Source of the DNA: an uncultured Collinsella sp.
Lineage (GTDB): Bacteria; Actinomycetota; Coriobacteriia; Coriobacteriales; Coriobacteriaceae
DNA: 29,717 nt
Reading direction: 5' to 3'
Assembly: GCA_959602875.1 (NCBI GenBank)
Contig: CAUGVQ010000013.1
Location: 1-29,717 of the forward strand
Made by a program: the position numbers and the translations under genes. Below the pieces are notes generated by a model. It was not told the origin of the DNA, searched no databases, and saw only the letters and a program-made list of their open reading frames with translations. Shown one piece after another: positions 22,557 to 29,717 of the stretch. Every line of letters begins with the position of its first letter. Position 1 is the stretch's first letter.

Positions 22557-23153
22557 TTACACGAACATTCCGCCGGCGATGCCCGCAACGCCCGTGAAGG
22601 CGAGCGCCATAAGGGCCGCCGTGATGAGCGAGATGGGCACACCGCGGAGAACGCCCGGAACGAGGCGCTCGTCGATGCGGTCATGGATGAAGGCGAAGGC
22701 AACCACCGCGATGAAGATGCCCATGCCGGTACCGAAGGCGGTGCCGAGCGCTACGTCGAAGGTGGCAACATCGGCAGAGGCGGCCATCGAAAGCGGCGTG
22801 GCGAGCACGGCGGCGTTGACAGCGAGCAGCGCGCAGAGCTGATAGATGCGCGAACGCTCGACCTTCGGGCGCGAAGCTGCTGCGATAGCGCCGCCAGCGA
22901 AAATGACCGCAGCGCTCACCAGCAGGTAGACCACAGGTGCCATGTAATCGATGCCCCAAGGCGCCAAGATGCCAGCGTAGACCGGCCAACCGATGAGACC
23001 GGCAGCAAAGCACGCGGCCCAAAGGGCGCCGCCCAAGCGGAAGGCGTCCTGCGGGCGCTCAGCAGCCAGAAATACGATGACCATGCCCACAAGCTGGCCA
23101 AAGACGATGTTCTGGTCGAGCGCTGCAGAGAACAAAGCGTTGAAGAACTCCAT
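22557..23153 (-). CDS. RnfA/NqrE-family membrane subunit lacking cluster cysteines
   Basis: A 198-residue protein with six transmembrane helices, of the RnfA/RnfE/NqrD/NqrE family, close to the usual length (~193). It forms, with RnfE, the paired inverted membrane unit that in canonical Rnf holds a [2Fe-2S] cluster passing electrons across the membrane. The canonical GLCPF of the first half reads GMVIV here, and the canonical NCAVLG of the second half reads NAAVLA, so both expected Cys ligands are missing. A Cys in YQLCALL is shifted by several residues. The stop of rnfE overlaps its start by one base, and the C-terminal part (IRE-like HDRIDERLVP, ITAALMALAFTGVAG) follows the family well. It is fourth-to-last in function order but fifth in gene order (C-D-G-E-A). 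Confidence 0.85.
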   Translation of the reverse strand: MEFFNALFSAALDQNIVFGQLVGMVIVFLAAERPQDAFRLGGALWAACFAAGLIGWPVYAGILAPWGIDYMAPVVYLLVSAAVIFAGGAIAAASRPKVERSRIYQLCALLAVNAAVLATPLSMAASADVATFDVALGTAFGTGMGIFIAVVAFAFIHDRIDERLVPGVLRGVPISLITAALMALAFTGVAGIAGGMFV

Positions 23154-23791
23154 TAGCGCTCACCTCCCTCTGCGCTCTTGTGAGCGGCGTCGACAATCGA
23201 GTTCACAAAGGTGCACACGAGTGCGAGCACCAGAAGCGACCCAGCGGGCGTGCCGAAGATCGCGATGGGCGAGGCGGCGAGCTCACGCATGGTGAGGCCA
23301 AAGACCGCACCCGTGGCAAACATGCCGTTGATAAAGCCCACAAAGACAAGCGTCGCGAACGTGCACACCGCGCAGAACACAGCGGTTGCGAGCGGGCACT
23401 TGGCGGGACCGCCTGTAAAGCCGTCATCGTAGATGAAGGCAGCGACGAGGCCGTTCACCGCAGCGAGCGGCAGATAGATGCCGAGGTTCTGGTAGATGAG
23501 CGGGTTGATGATGCGCATCGCAAACGAGAGGAGCACAACGACCGTGGCGCTCACCATAAGAAGCACCGGGATGCGCGCCCAGACGCCCGTGATAGAGCGA
23601 AGAGGACGAGCGAGCACAGCCATAACCACGATGGCGATGGCGCTCACCGCACCGATAGCGATACCGTTCTCGACCGAGGTCGCCGCAGCGAGGCCGGTAA
23701 GTGAACCGGCAGCCACGAGGAAGGCCGGCGTGCGCACGAGGTCGGCGATGCGAGCATTCTGCTCGCGCACTACGTTCTCATTGAGAGCCAT
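23153..23791 (-). CDS. RnfE/NqrD-family membrane subunit lacking cluster cysteines
   Basis: A 212-residue six-helix protein of the RnfE family. The segment IYQNLGIYLPLAAVNGLVAA aligns with the family's YQSLGIFIPLIVTNCIV, but the Cys is replaced by Gly; the earlier GLCPLLAVTS reads GSLTGLAAATS, with the Cys replaced by Leu. Thus both ligands expected for the intramembrane [2Fe-2S] cluster are absent, as in the neighbouring RnfA. Other Cys (AKCPLA, FCAVC) are not at these places. The ATG at 23791 follows the rnfG stop by one base with GGAGG upstream; its stop overlaps rnfA by one base. The family assignment rests on operon place and the aligned segments; the function of a cluster-less version is unknown. 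Confidence 0.83.
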   Translation of the reverse strand: MALNENVVREQNARIADLVRTPAFLVAAGSLTGLAAATSVENGIAIGAVSAIAIVVMAVLARPLRSITGVWARIPVLLMVSATVVVLLSFAMRIINPLIYQNLGIYLPLAAVNGLVAAFIYDDGFTGGPAKCPLATAVFCAVCTFATLVFVGFINGMFATGAVFGLTMRELAASPIAIFGTPAGSLLVLALVCTFVNSIVDAAHKSAEGGER

Positions 23792-23792
23792 A

Positions 23793-24407
23793 TTAGTTAC
23801 CTCCCAACTGAGCGTAAGCCTCAAAGGCGATGTTCAGGTCGGCGACGACGGCGTTGGAGGTGAAGGTCGCGCCGGAGACGCCGTCCACCTGGGTCTCACC
23901 CGAGCCGGGCTCCTCGACGGTCAGCGTTCCCTCGGCGGCAAGGCCGGTAAACGTGCCGAAGAAGTCCTCGGTGAGTGCGTTAGTGCCGATGCCATCGGTC
24001 TCCTGCTCGGAGACAACCTGGATACCGGCGACCGTGCCGTCGGATGCGATACCGATCATGAGCTGGACATCGCCAGCGTAGCCGGCAGACTGGACGTCGA
24101 AGACGTAGTCGCCCGCGTCGGTCACATACGCGGAGTTGAGGCCCTCGATCGCCGGGGCGTCGAGCTTCTCAAAGCTCGCGGCATCCGGGAAGAGGAGCGC
24201 GCGCTGGGCGCCGCCCTGCGCCTCGTCGAGGCGGGCGTCGGCGTCGGCGAACGCAGAGGTGGCCCACTGGCCCTGGTAATAGGCAAAGCCAAGCACGCCA
24301 CCGCACACCACGGCCGCAACGAGCACGCACACGAAAGCGTACAGAGAGCCGTTGCGATGGCGGGCGATCCAGGAGAGCTTCTGGGGAGTCTCGTTAGACG
24401 AGGGCAT
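23793..24407 (-). CDS. rnfG: RnfG/NqrC-family flavinylated subunit
   Basis: A 204-residue protein with one N-terminal membrane helix (~22-44) and an extracytoplasmic FMN-binding domain. The flavinylation motif is SGATFTS with Thr181 as the expected site of covalent FMN attachment by ApbE; ApbE is not in this window. The family motif EQETDGIGT (~134-142) is also present. It would carry electrons on the outer face between the membrane unit and RnfD, or in this modified complex perhaps to an external acceptor. The ATG at 24407 lies eight bases after GGAGG and overlaps the rnfD end by 14 bases, so the two are translationally coupled. Confidence 0.92.
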   Translation of the reverse strand: MPSSNETPQKLSWIARHRNGSLYAFVCVLVAAVVCGGVLGFAYYQGQWATSAFADADARLDEAQGGAQRALLFPDAASFEKLDAPAIEGLNSAYVTDAGDYVFDVQSAGYAGDVQLMIGIASDGTVAGIQVVSEQETDGIGTNALTEDFFGTFTGLAAEGTLTVEEPGSGETQVDGVSGATFTSNAVVADLNIAFEAYAQLGGN

Positions 24408-25326
24408 TCTTGACACCTCCCACCGGCTGCGTCCGCGTGTAGCGGTCGATCAGCGGAACGAACATGTTCATGAAGAGAATGGAGAACGCCACGCCCTCGG
24501 GGGCGGAGGCAAACAGACGCACGAGCGCGGTGATGACACCGCAGCCGATGCCGAAGATGATCTTGCCCTTGGGCGTCATGGGCGTGGTGGTGTAATCCGT
24601 CGCCATGAAGAACGCGCCGAGAGCCAGACCGCCGGCGAGCACCTGATAGACAACGTCCTCGCCGCCGATGCCCGTGATGATGGCGACCGTGGCGATGAAG
24701 GGCACCGTCGCCCATGCATCGACCACTCGCACGGCGAGCAGGAAGATGTAGCCGATGAGCAGCGTGATGATGCAGGTCTCGCCAAGGGCGCCCGCATGGG
24801 TGCCGAGCAGAAGGTCGAGGTAGCTCGCGGTGGGAGCGCCCGAGGCGGCCTCCGCAAGCGGGGTCGCGCCGGTGATGGCGTCAAGCGGCGTACCCTGAAC
24901 GGCAGGGTAGCTCGAAAGCGCCGACGGGAACGCCACCATGATGAAGATGCGGCCGGCGACGGCGGGGTTGAACACGTTGGAGCCGATGCCGCCGAAGAGC
25001 ATCTTGACCACGATAATCGCAAACGCGGTGCCAGCAACCGCCACATGGAAGGGGCAGGTCGCAGGCAGCGTATAGGCAAGAAGCATCGCCGTGACGACGC
25101 AGGAGAAGTCACCGGCGGTGGACTCGCGGTGCATGATCATGCAGCACACGTGCTCGCAGACGAGCGCCGTGGCGATGCAGACGAGCACCAGTAGCGGAGC
25201 AGCGAGACCATAGAGCGCGGTCGCCGCGATGAGCGTCGGAAGGAGCGCCAGGCAAACGGCGCCCATGATCTGCCAGGTAAGCGACTTCCCGTGAAAATGC
25301 GGGGAGGCTTCATTGATGAGGTTCAT
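24394..25326 (-). CDS. rnfD: RnfD/NqrB-family flavinylated membrane subunit
   Basis: A 310-residue polytopic protein of the RnfD/NqrB family, with SPHFHG near the start, LFGGIGSNVFNPAVAGR in the middle, and FMATDYTTTPMTPKGK and PEGVAFSILFMN in the second half. Thr155 in DAITGATPL is the expected FMN-attachment residue. It is the main ion-translocating and flavin-bearing membrane subunit. The ATG at 25326 lies 5 bases from the rnfC stop with GGAGG upstream; the open frame extends 42 codons into rnfC without family similarity. All hallmark segments look intact, unlike RnfA and RnfE. Confidence 0.93.
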   Translation of the reverse strand: MNLINEASPHFHGKSLTWQIMGAVCLALLPTLIAATALYGLAAPLLVLVCIATALVCEHVCCMIMHRESTAGDFSCVVTAMLLAYTLPATCPFHVAVAGTAFAIIVVKMLFGGIGSNVFNPAVAGRIFIMVAFPSALSSYPAVQGTPLDAITGATPLAEAASGAPTASYLDLLLGTHAGALGETCIITLLIGYIFLLAVRVVDAWATVPFIATVAIITGIGGEDVVYQVLAGGLALGAFFMATDYTTTPMTPKGKIIFGIGCGVITALVRLFASAPEGVAFSILFMNMFVPLIDRYTRTQPVGGVKNALV

Positions 25327-25331
25327 GCGCT

Positions 25332-26669
25332 TTACGCCTCCTTCGCGGGTTGCGTGAGACGCGCGGTCTCGGAGCGGTAGAAGCCCTTGCCCTCGCGAAT
25401 CGAGGCGGTGATGCGACGGTGCGCCGGGCAGGTGTAGGCGCAGGATCCGCACTCCATGCAGTTCATGACGGCGTACTCATCGAGTTTGATCACGTCATGG
25501 CTGCGGGAGGCAGCGTCGAGCTGGAAGGGCATGAGGCCCAAGGGGCACACGCGCACGCAGCGGCCGCAGCGGATGCAGGGCGTCTCGTCGGGCAGAATCG
25601 CCTTGTCCTCGAGGCAGAGGATGGCGTTGTTGGCCTTGAGAATCGGGCAATCGATATCGGTGATGGTGCGACCCATCATGGGACCACCCATGATGATCTT
25701 GCGCGGCTCCTTGATAAGGCCGCCCGTGGCCTCCACCACATCGTGCACGCTCATGCCGATGGGGATACGGTAGTTGCCGGGATTCTTGACGCAGTCACCG
25801 GCAATGGTGACGGTCTTGCGGACCAGCGGCACACCGTAGCGGAAGTACTCCTCGATACGCGAGACCGTGGTGACGTTCAGCACGAGGCAGCCCGCGTCGA
25901 CGGGGAGCCCGCCCGCGGGAACCGTACGGCCCGTGGTGGACTGGATGAGAACCTTCTCGCCGCCCATGGGGTACTTCGTGGGGACCATGAGGACCTCGAC
26001 GAAGTCGCCAACGCCCTTGGTCTTGATGGCCTCGTTGAGCTTGTCGACCGCCTCAGGCTTGTTGTCCTCGACGCCGATGACGGCAGCGGGAATCTCCAGC
26101 GCACGGGCGATACGGGCAACGCCGTCGACCACGCGCTCGGCGTGCTCCATCATCTGGCGGTAGTCGCTCGTGATGAACGGCTCGCACTCCATACCGTTAA
26201 CGACGACGAACTCGAACTTCTTACCCGGAGGGCACTTCATCTTGAACCACGACGGGAACGAAGCGCCGCCGAGGCCCACAACGCCCGACTTGCGGACGCA
26301 CTCGATGAACTCGTCCTTATTGGAGTACGTCGGCTTCTCGAGCGCCGGATCGTTCTCCATCTTGCCGTCCGACTCAATCTGGACGACCGGGGCGTGCTGC
26401 CCCGTAGGCAGCGTCTCCTCGGCAACCGAGGCGACCGTGCCCGAAACCGTGGCGTGCACGGGCGCGCAGAGGCCTTCGCCATCGCCGATGAGCGTACCGA
26501 TGTAGACGTGGTCGCCCACGTTCACCACCGGCTTGGCAGGGGCCCCGATGTGCATGTTCAGCGGGATGCGCACCTGCTTGGGAGGCTCGATCGACGTGAC
26601 GGGGCAGTCCCGCGTGTCCTTGCACTGCGGCGGATGCACACCGCCTAACGTCTTGTGCAGAGAGAACAT
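25332..26669 (-). CDS. rnfC: RnfC, NADH-dehydrogenase subunit of the Rnf complex
   Basis: A 445-residue peripheral cytoplasmic protein. The N terminus GGVHPPQCKDT is typical of RnfC. The NADH/FMN-binding fold contains GVVGLGGASFPSWFK and VVVNGMECEPFIT. Two [4Fe-4S] clusters are held by Cys365/368/371/375 (CIRCGRCVRVCP) and Cys404/407/410/414 (CMECGSCAYTCP); in each motif the fourth Cys serves the other cluster. In canonical Rnf this subunit exchanges electrons with NAD(H). First gene of the operon, ATG 26669 behind AAGGGGAG. In the absence of an RnfB it is the only evident cytoplasmic redox entry of this complex. Confidence 0.95.
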   Translation of the reverse strand: MFSLHKTLGGVHPPQCKDTRDCPVTSIEPPKQVRIPLNMHIGAPAKPVVNVGDHVYIGTLIGDGEGLCAPVHATVSGTVASVAEETLPTGQHAPVVQIESDGKMENDPALEKPTYSNKDEFIECVRKSGVVGLGGASFPSWFKMKCPPGKKFEFVVVNGMECEPFITSDYRQMMEHAERVVDGVARIARALEIPAAVIGVEDNKPEAVDKLNEAIKTKGVGDFVEVLMVPTKYPMGGEKVLIQSTTGRTVPAGGLPVDAGCLVLNVTTVSRIEEYFRYGVPLVRKTVTIAGDCVKNPGNYRIPIGMSVHDVVEATGGLIKEPRKIIMGGPMMGRTITDIDCPILKANNAILCLEDKAILPDETPCIRCGRCVRVCPLGLMPFQLDAASRSHDVIKLDEYAVMNCMECGSCAYTCPAHRRITASIREGKGFYRSETARLTQPAKEA

Positions 26670-26749
26670 CAACTCCCCTTCCCCCTCATGCTCTGCCGAA
26701 AGCAGGCTCTCTCGGCAGACAGAACGGTGTCTATACATGCATGCACTCT

Positions 26750-26778
26750 ATTGTAACGGCATACCTTCACCTTTTGAA
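26750..26778 (-). promoter_or_regulatory. Possible promoter of the rnf operon
   Basis: On the minus strand TTCAAA (26773-26778) and TACAAT (26750-26755) are spaced by 17 bases, about 80 bases ahead of the rnfC start. The stretch 26670-27137 holds no convincing gene: this promoter, a 9-bp inverted repeat CATTATTCT/AGAATAATG (26817-26840) that might be an operator, and a terminator (26866-26890) are all that can be seen. Confidence 0.4.
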
Positions 26779-26865
26779 CACGAGAATGTGAGGCAGGATG
26801 CGCACAATACGCCACTCATTATTCTATTTAGAGAATAATGCTCGAACTTCCTTGCGGAAGCTCAA

Positions 26866-26890
26866 AGAAAATGCCCCGCGGTGACCGGGG
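26866..26890 (-). terminator. Possible terminator of the XRE/DUF2975 operon
   Basis: CCCCG/CGGGG (minus strand) with a 7-base loop, followed by CATTTTCTTT. It lies about 250 bases after the stop of the XRE gene, with no other good candidate closer, and would insulate rnfC from upstream transcription. Confidence 0.45.
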
Positions 26891-27137
26891 TCCTAACTCA
26901 GTAATACCTGCGTCGCCCGGCCAACTTTGCCCAACCGGACTTCGCTGGTACACTTTGATCGCACCCGCTCATAAACAATAGAACTAGTAAAGGGAAGCGC
27001 TTCGCCATTTCCCCATGGGCAATGGCGTTAAAAGCCAAAAGATGTTCGGTCATCCAAACAAATCTACCCGTAAGCGATGCCGCAACGGCTGAGACAAACA
27101 GCCGCTTATATCGTTTGACAAGGAAGCATAACACTCC

Positions 27138-27467
27138 TCATTCGTCTTTCAAATCTATGATACACACCCTAGTTGGTCCACTGCGAAGCTGCCCTTCGCC
27201 GGCAACCACACTATTGACGGCATTCTTCGCTCTTTGGGTTGCCAATTCCTCCAACTCCCGCTCGTTGACACGTTTAATGAGGTCCCCCGGCTGGCAGTCG
27301 AGTTCCACACATATATCAAGCAAAGTCTTGAGCCGAATTGCCTTAATCTTTCCGTTTCGAATTTTTGAGATATTTGCCGGCGTGTGACCGGTTGCACGAA
27401 TGAGATCTGCGCTCGTTTTTCCCCTCTCAATTAATATGTTATCTAATTCTATGATGAGAAAGTCCAT
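27138..27467 (-). CDS. XRE/Cro-type HTH regulator, YozG-like
   Basis: A 109-residue protein. Residues 1-68 form a helix-turn-helix of the YozG/HTH_26 kind: LIRATGHTPANISKIRNGK contains the recognition helix, then IRLKTLLDICVELDCQPGDLI closes the domain. The last ~40 residues are a charged extension not usual in this small family. ATG 27467 with GGGGA upstream. It begins 9 bases after the stop of a DUF2975-like membrane protein; such pairs of a short HTH protein and a DUF2975 protein are common in Firmicutes and Actinobacteria, but their role is poorly known. The pair probably acts as a membrane-linked transcription switch. Base composition is less GC-rich than in the rnf operon. Confidence 0.85.
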   Translation of the reverse strand: MDFLIIELDNILIERGKTSADLIRATGHTPANISKIRNGKIKAIRLKTLLDICVELDCQPGDLIKRVNERELEELATQRAKNAVNSVVAGEGQLRSGPTRVCIIDLKDE

Positions 27468-27476
27468 AGCGTTCCC

Positions 27477-28016
27477 CTAGACTAGGCCCTCAGACTGCTT
27501 TTGAAGGAGCGCTCCATATCGCCAAATTGAGGATAGCGCGAAACATACAATTGCACCGAGAATACCTCCCATATCTAGGGGTATGGTTGGTTCTTCAAAC
27601 ATCGCCTGCGGGGAGTTGATAAGGGAAAACGGACCTATCACAATCGATACAAAGCCAGGCGACGTGATAGCCTCAATCACCACAGCAGCAACAAACATCC
27701 ATCCAAGCAGACAAATCCTTTGGGCATGCTTCAATGTGAATGGGGATTCACCCCTTGCCATGTCGCAACTCATTCCTCTTAACGTCATGGCACCGATACC
27801 GCAGATGAGTAAGTATACAGGCGGAACAGCAATGGAAACTGTGTGGGTCGAATCGCTCACCGATCCGTCAGCAATCATTGAAATGACAATCACCGCAACC
27901 ACTGCCGCACAAATTCCTATCACGATAAGAAGAGCAGTGAATAGCAGCTTAAGCTTCTTTCCGAGCTCTCGCATGCGTCTCAGCGATTCCTCAATCTGTT
28001 GAGCGCTTTTTGCCAT
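27477..28016 (-). CDS. DUF2975-like four-helix membrane protein
   Basis: A 179-residue protein with four predicted membrane helices (~25-48, ~63-82, ~100-122, ~148-165) and a basic, helical N terminus. The segment MARGESPFTLKHAQRICLLGW between helices 2 and 3 and the ending GALLQKQSEGLV match the pattern of DUF2975 proteins, which sit beside YozG-like HTH genes as here. ATG 28016 behind AGGGG. No enzymatic motif is visible; it may bind or sequester the HTH partner or sense membrane stress. The family call rests on pattern and neighbourhood. Confidence 0.7.
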   Translation of the reverse strand: MAKSAQQIEESLRRMRELGKKLKLLFTALLIVIGICAAVVAVIVISMIADGSVSDSTHTVSIAVPPVYLLICGIGAMTLRGMSCDMARGESPFTLKHAQRICLLGWMFVAAVVIEAITSPGFVSIVIGPFSLINSPQAMFEEPTIPLDMGGILGAIVCFALSSIWRYGALLQKQSEGLV

Positions 28017-28127
28017 TTCGACCCCTATCGAATCAAGTGTAGCAATTGCCAGTCATTTTATCGTTACCCGATTGGATAAAACAGGCTAGATGTCCTCCAG
28101 TTTACCGATACGGTTAAACGGTTCATG

Positions 28128-28328
28128 TCAGAAGATATAAGCAGGGGCTAATCTCCCAGCACCTTCGGCCTTTTTTGAGCGATAGATGCTCTTCGATGCC
28201 GTCAGGGCAAGCATCGGTCGCATGATTGCCATCAAAAAGGGGGCGACGCACTGCCTCTCGGCACCACTTGCACGGGACTTTTCCCCTCTAAACTTGAAGA
28301 TATCGTAAATAGAGTTTGTTCTTGATGC
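28128..28328 (-). other. Open frame without start in the 28017-28426 gap
   Basis: The 28017-28426 stretch has no recognised gene. One minus-strand frame stays open for 66 codons (TAA-bounded on the 5' side) and reads as plausible protein (IYDIFKFRGEK, then PMLALTASKSIYRSK), but it lacks an early start codon and a ribosome site; the first ATG would give 34 residues. It may be a gene remnant or an intergenic repeat that happens to be open. No family is recognised. Confidence 0.2.
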
Positions 28329-28426
28329 TTAGCTACGCCCCCAAAAGGCACAGCCACTCTCCGAGGACGGCGCGGAAAGGGGCCCCATTGCCCTTCCCGC
28401 TCTCGATTAACCGTAAAGATCCTGCT

Positions 28427-29717
28427 CTAGATTAGCGTGCGTCCACGCCCCCTCCAGGCCTCTTCAAGTTCGAAGACTTCATCGCATTTCAAAAGCAAAT
28501 CCTCATCGTGGGTAACGACAATAATGATGTGGTCTCGCTTTTCCTCCTGAAGAATATGTACCAACCTTTCGCGACTGCGCGAGTCGAGGGCTGACGTTGG
28601 CTCGTCGAACAGCATGACACTCGGATTTTGAAGAAGCAGTCTGATAATGGCAATCTTTTGCTTTTCCCCTCCGGAGATGTTTTGCCTCCTCTCGTCAAGG
28701 ATGGTTTTTAGACCGTCTGACGCCGTCGACACCATCTCCCGCAGCCCGAGTGCGTCAATATACTTGTTTAGTTTGTCGGTGTCCCGGCAAGTGGAAAGAA
28801 GCGTTAAATTTGCCTCAATGGTATCCTCTAGAATTGGTGGTTCTTGTTCGGTAACGCCGATGCACTCCCTGCGCAGCGCATAACGATTCACCTTGCGCTG
28901 ATCTATTCCGTCATACAGAACAGAGCCCGTCGTGTCATCAGGGTACATCCCTAAAAGGATTTCGAGTAGCGTACTCTTACCGGTTCCGTTTGCCCCGGCA
29001 ATTCCATACAGCCTTCCCTTCTGAAAATGCAGGCATGTACCGACAAGGACTTCCTTTTCTGACCCAGGATAGGAAAAGCCAATCTGCTTGCAATCAATCG
29101 TGTTCACGTCACTGAGTCGAACTTCCCCGTTCCGCTCTTCTTGAATGTCCCAGATTCGGCGGACCCGTTCGTAGCATACACGACTGGCCTGATAATCTTT
29201 CCCCCATGTGAGGAAGTACTGTATGGCAGCGTTAAGGCTTCCGTAGTATCCCATCGCAGTCACGAGATAACCGGGTAGAAGTCTTCCGCTAACAACTTCA
29301 ATTGCCCCGACTGCCAGCAAGAACCCTTGTGCCGCCGACCTAACAATCGAATTGCTCAGGGCAAATCCCGCCGCAACTTTCTGGCTAGCGTGAATGGCAG
29401 GGTACAGCTCATCAAAAGCGAGAGAGAGTTTGTCTCTAAATCGCTCAAAAAGAACATGCCTGCGAAGAAAAGCGACTTTATCCAGCTGATCTTGCAGTCG
29501 AGAGAAGAACCGGGCTGACTGTTCTTGCATATCAAAGCTTTTCATGAACAGGCTGCGGCGAAAGACACAATACAGCCCCCCTCCAATCGCGGCTAGAGCC
29601 GCGCACACCAGGCCCAAACGGACATTGAGGGCCACTAGTATGATAAAGATCGTTACAAGCGCGACGGCGTTACTTACAACCTGAACAACAGACCCAATTA
29701 CGAAGATGATGAGGTCG
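28427..29717 (-). CDS. ABC exporter, permease/ATP-binding (5' end outside window)
   Basis: A partial gene: the frame is open to the right edge, so the start lies beyond 29717; about 429 codons are visible. Two or more membrane helices precede a cytoplasmic nucleotide-binding domain with Walker A GANGTGKSTLL, signature ISGGEKQKIAIIR, Walker B VMLFDEPTSALD with catalytic Glu, and the H-loop His in VVTHDEDLL. It is an exporter-type half-transporter of the kind often serving bacteriocin, lanthipeptide or other peptide export; no peptidase domain is visible in the part present. The substrate cannot be told without the left-out neighbourhood. Codon and base use are more AT-rich than in the ABC pair at 14879-18615, to which it is not closely similar. 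Confidence 0.88.
   Translation of the reverse strand, partial: DLIIFVIGSVVQVVSNAVALVTIFIILVALNVRLGLVCAALAAIGGGLYCVFRRSLFMKSFDMQEQSARFFSRLQDQLDKVAFLRRHVLFERFRDKLSLAFDELYPAIHASQKVAAGFALSNSIVRSAAQGFLLAVGAIEVVSGRLLPGYLVTAMGYYGSLNAAIQYFLTWGKDYQASRVCYERVRRIWDIQEERNGEVRLSDVNTIDCKQIGFSYPGSEKEVLVGTCLHFQKGRLYGIAGANGTGKSTLLEILLGMYPDDTTGSVLYDGIDQRKVNRYALRRECIGVTEQEPPILEDTIEANLTLLSTCRDTDKLNKYIDALGLREMVSTASDGLKTILDERRQNISGGEKQKIAIIRLLLQNPSVMLFDEPTSALDSRSRERLVHILQEEKRDHIIIVVTHDEDLLLKCDEVFELEEAWRGRGRTLI

Noticed and set aside
26898..27134. 78-codon minus-strand frame after the XRE gene
   Set aside because: GTG start 3 bases after the XRE stop without a properly spaced ribosome site; mixed composition and no coherent helix or motif.

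Overview
The window looks like chromosome of a high-GC anaerobic actinobacterium, most likely class Coriobacteriia (Collinsella- or Olsenella-like). This is an inference from base composition, several GTG/TTG starts, the large set of PTS and 6-phospho-beta-glucosidase genes, a six-gene Rnf-type operon, and GGGGACGGGG-type dispersed repeats. No rRNA, tRNA, CRISPR array or intact transposase was seen. Almost all genes lie on the minus strand. The only clear plus-strand gene is an RpiR regulator.

Region 1 (1-11.2 kb) is a beta-glucoside utilisation locus. It holds three GH1 6-phospho-beta-glucosidases, a ROK-family sugar kinase, a Cof-type HAD phosphatase, an RpiR (HTH+SIS) regulator divergent from one glucosidase, and a PTS operon of one IIC and two tandem IIB proteins. 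No IIA gene is visible. PTS uptake (or ROK kinase action on unphosphorylated disaccharides) would give 6-phospho-beta-glucosides for the GH1 enzymes. A Bax-inhibitor-1 family membrane protein sits between RpiR and the third glucosidase.

Region 2 (11.4-14.6 kb) has a TauE/SafE-type exporter and a two-gene molybdenum cofactor operon: moaA, then a MoaC-MobB fusion. Region 3 (14.7-19.3 kb) is a MarR regulator followed by a heterodimeric ABC exporter. The MarR promoter carries a near-perfect 37-bp palindrome. Both ABC proteins carry the same 33-bp DNA repeat read in the same frame. Region 4 (19.4-21.6 kb) is ligA, preceded by a 154-bp element with 21-bp inverted ends.

Region 5 (22.3-26.8 kb) is an Rnf-like operon in the order rnfC-D-G-E-A plus a 59-residue one-helix protein. 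It ends in a clear terminator, with no Fe-S RnfB. RnfA and RnfE have also lost the Cys residues that hold the intramembrane [2Fe-2S] cluster in canonical Rnf/Nqr. RnfC keeps both [4Fe-4S] motifs, and RnfD and RnfG keep their flavinylation threonines. This unusual electron-transfer complex is the strongest candidate for something undescribed here.

Region 6 (26.8 kb to the end) is visibly less GC-rich. It holds an XRE regulator/DUF2975-like membrane protein pair and the 3' part of an ABC exporter running off the right edge; it may be acquired DNA.
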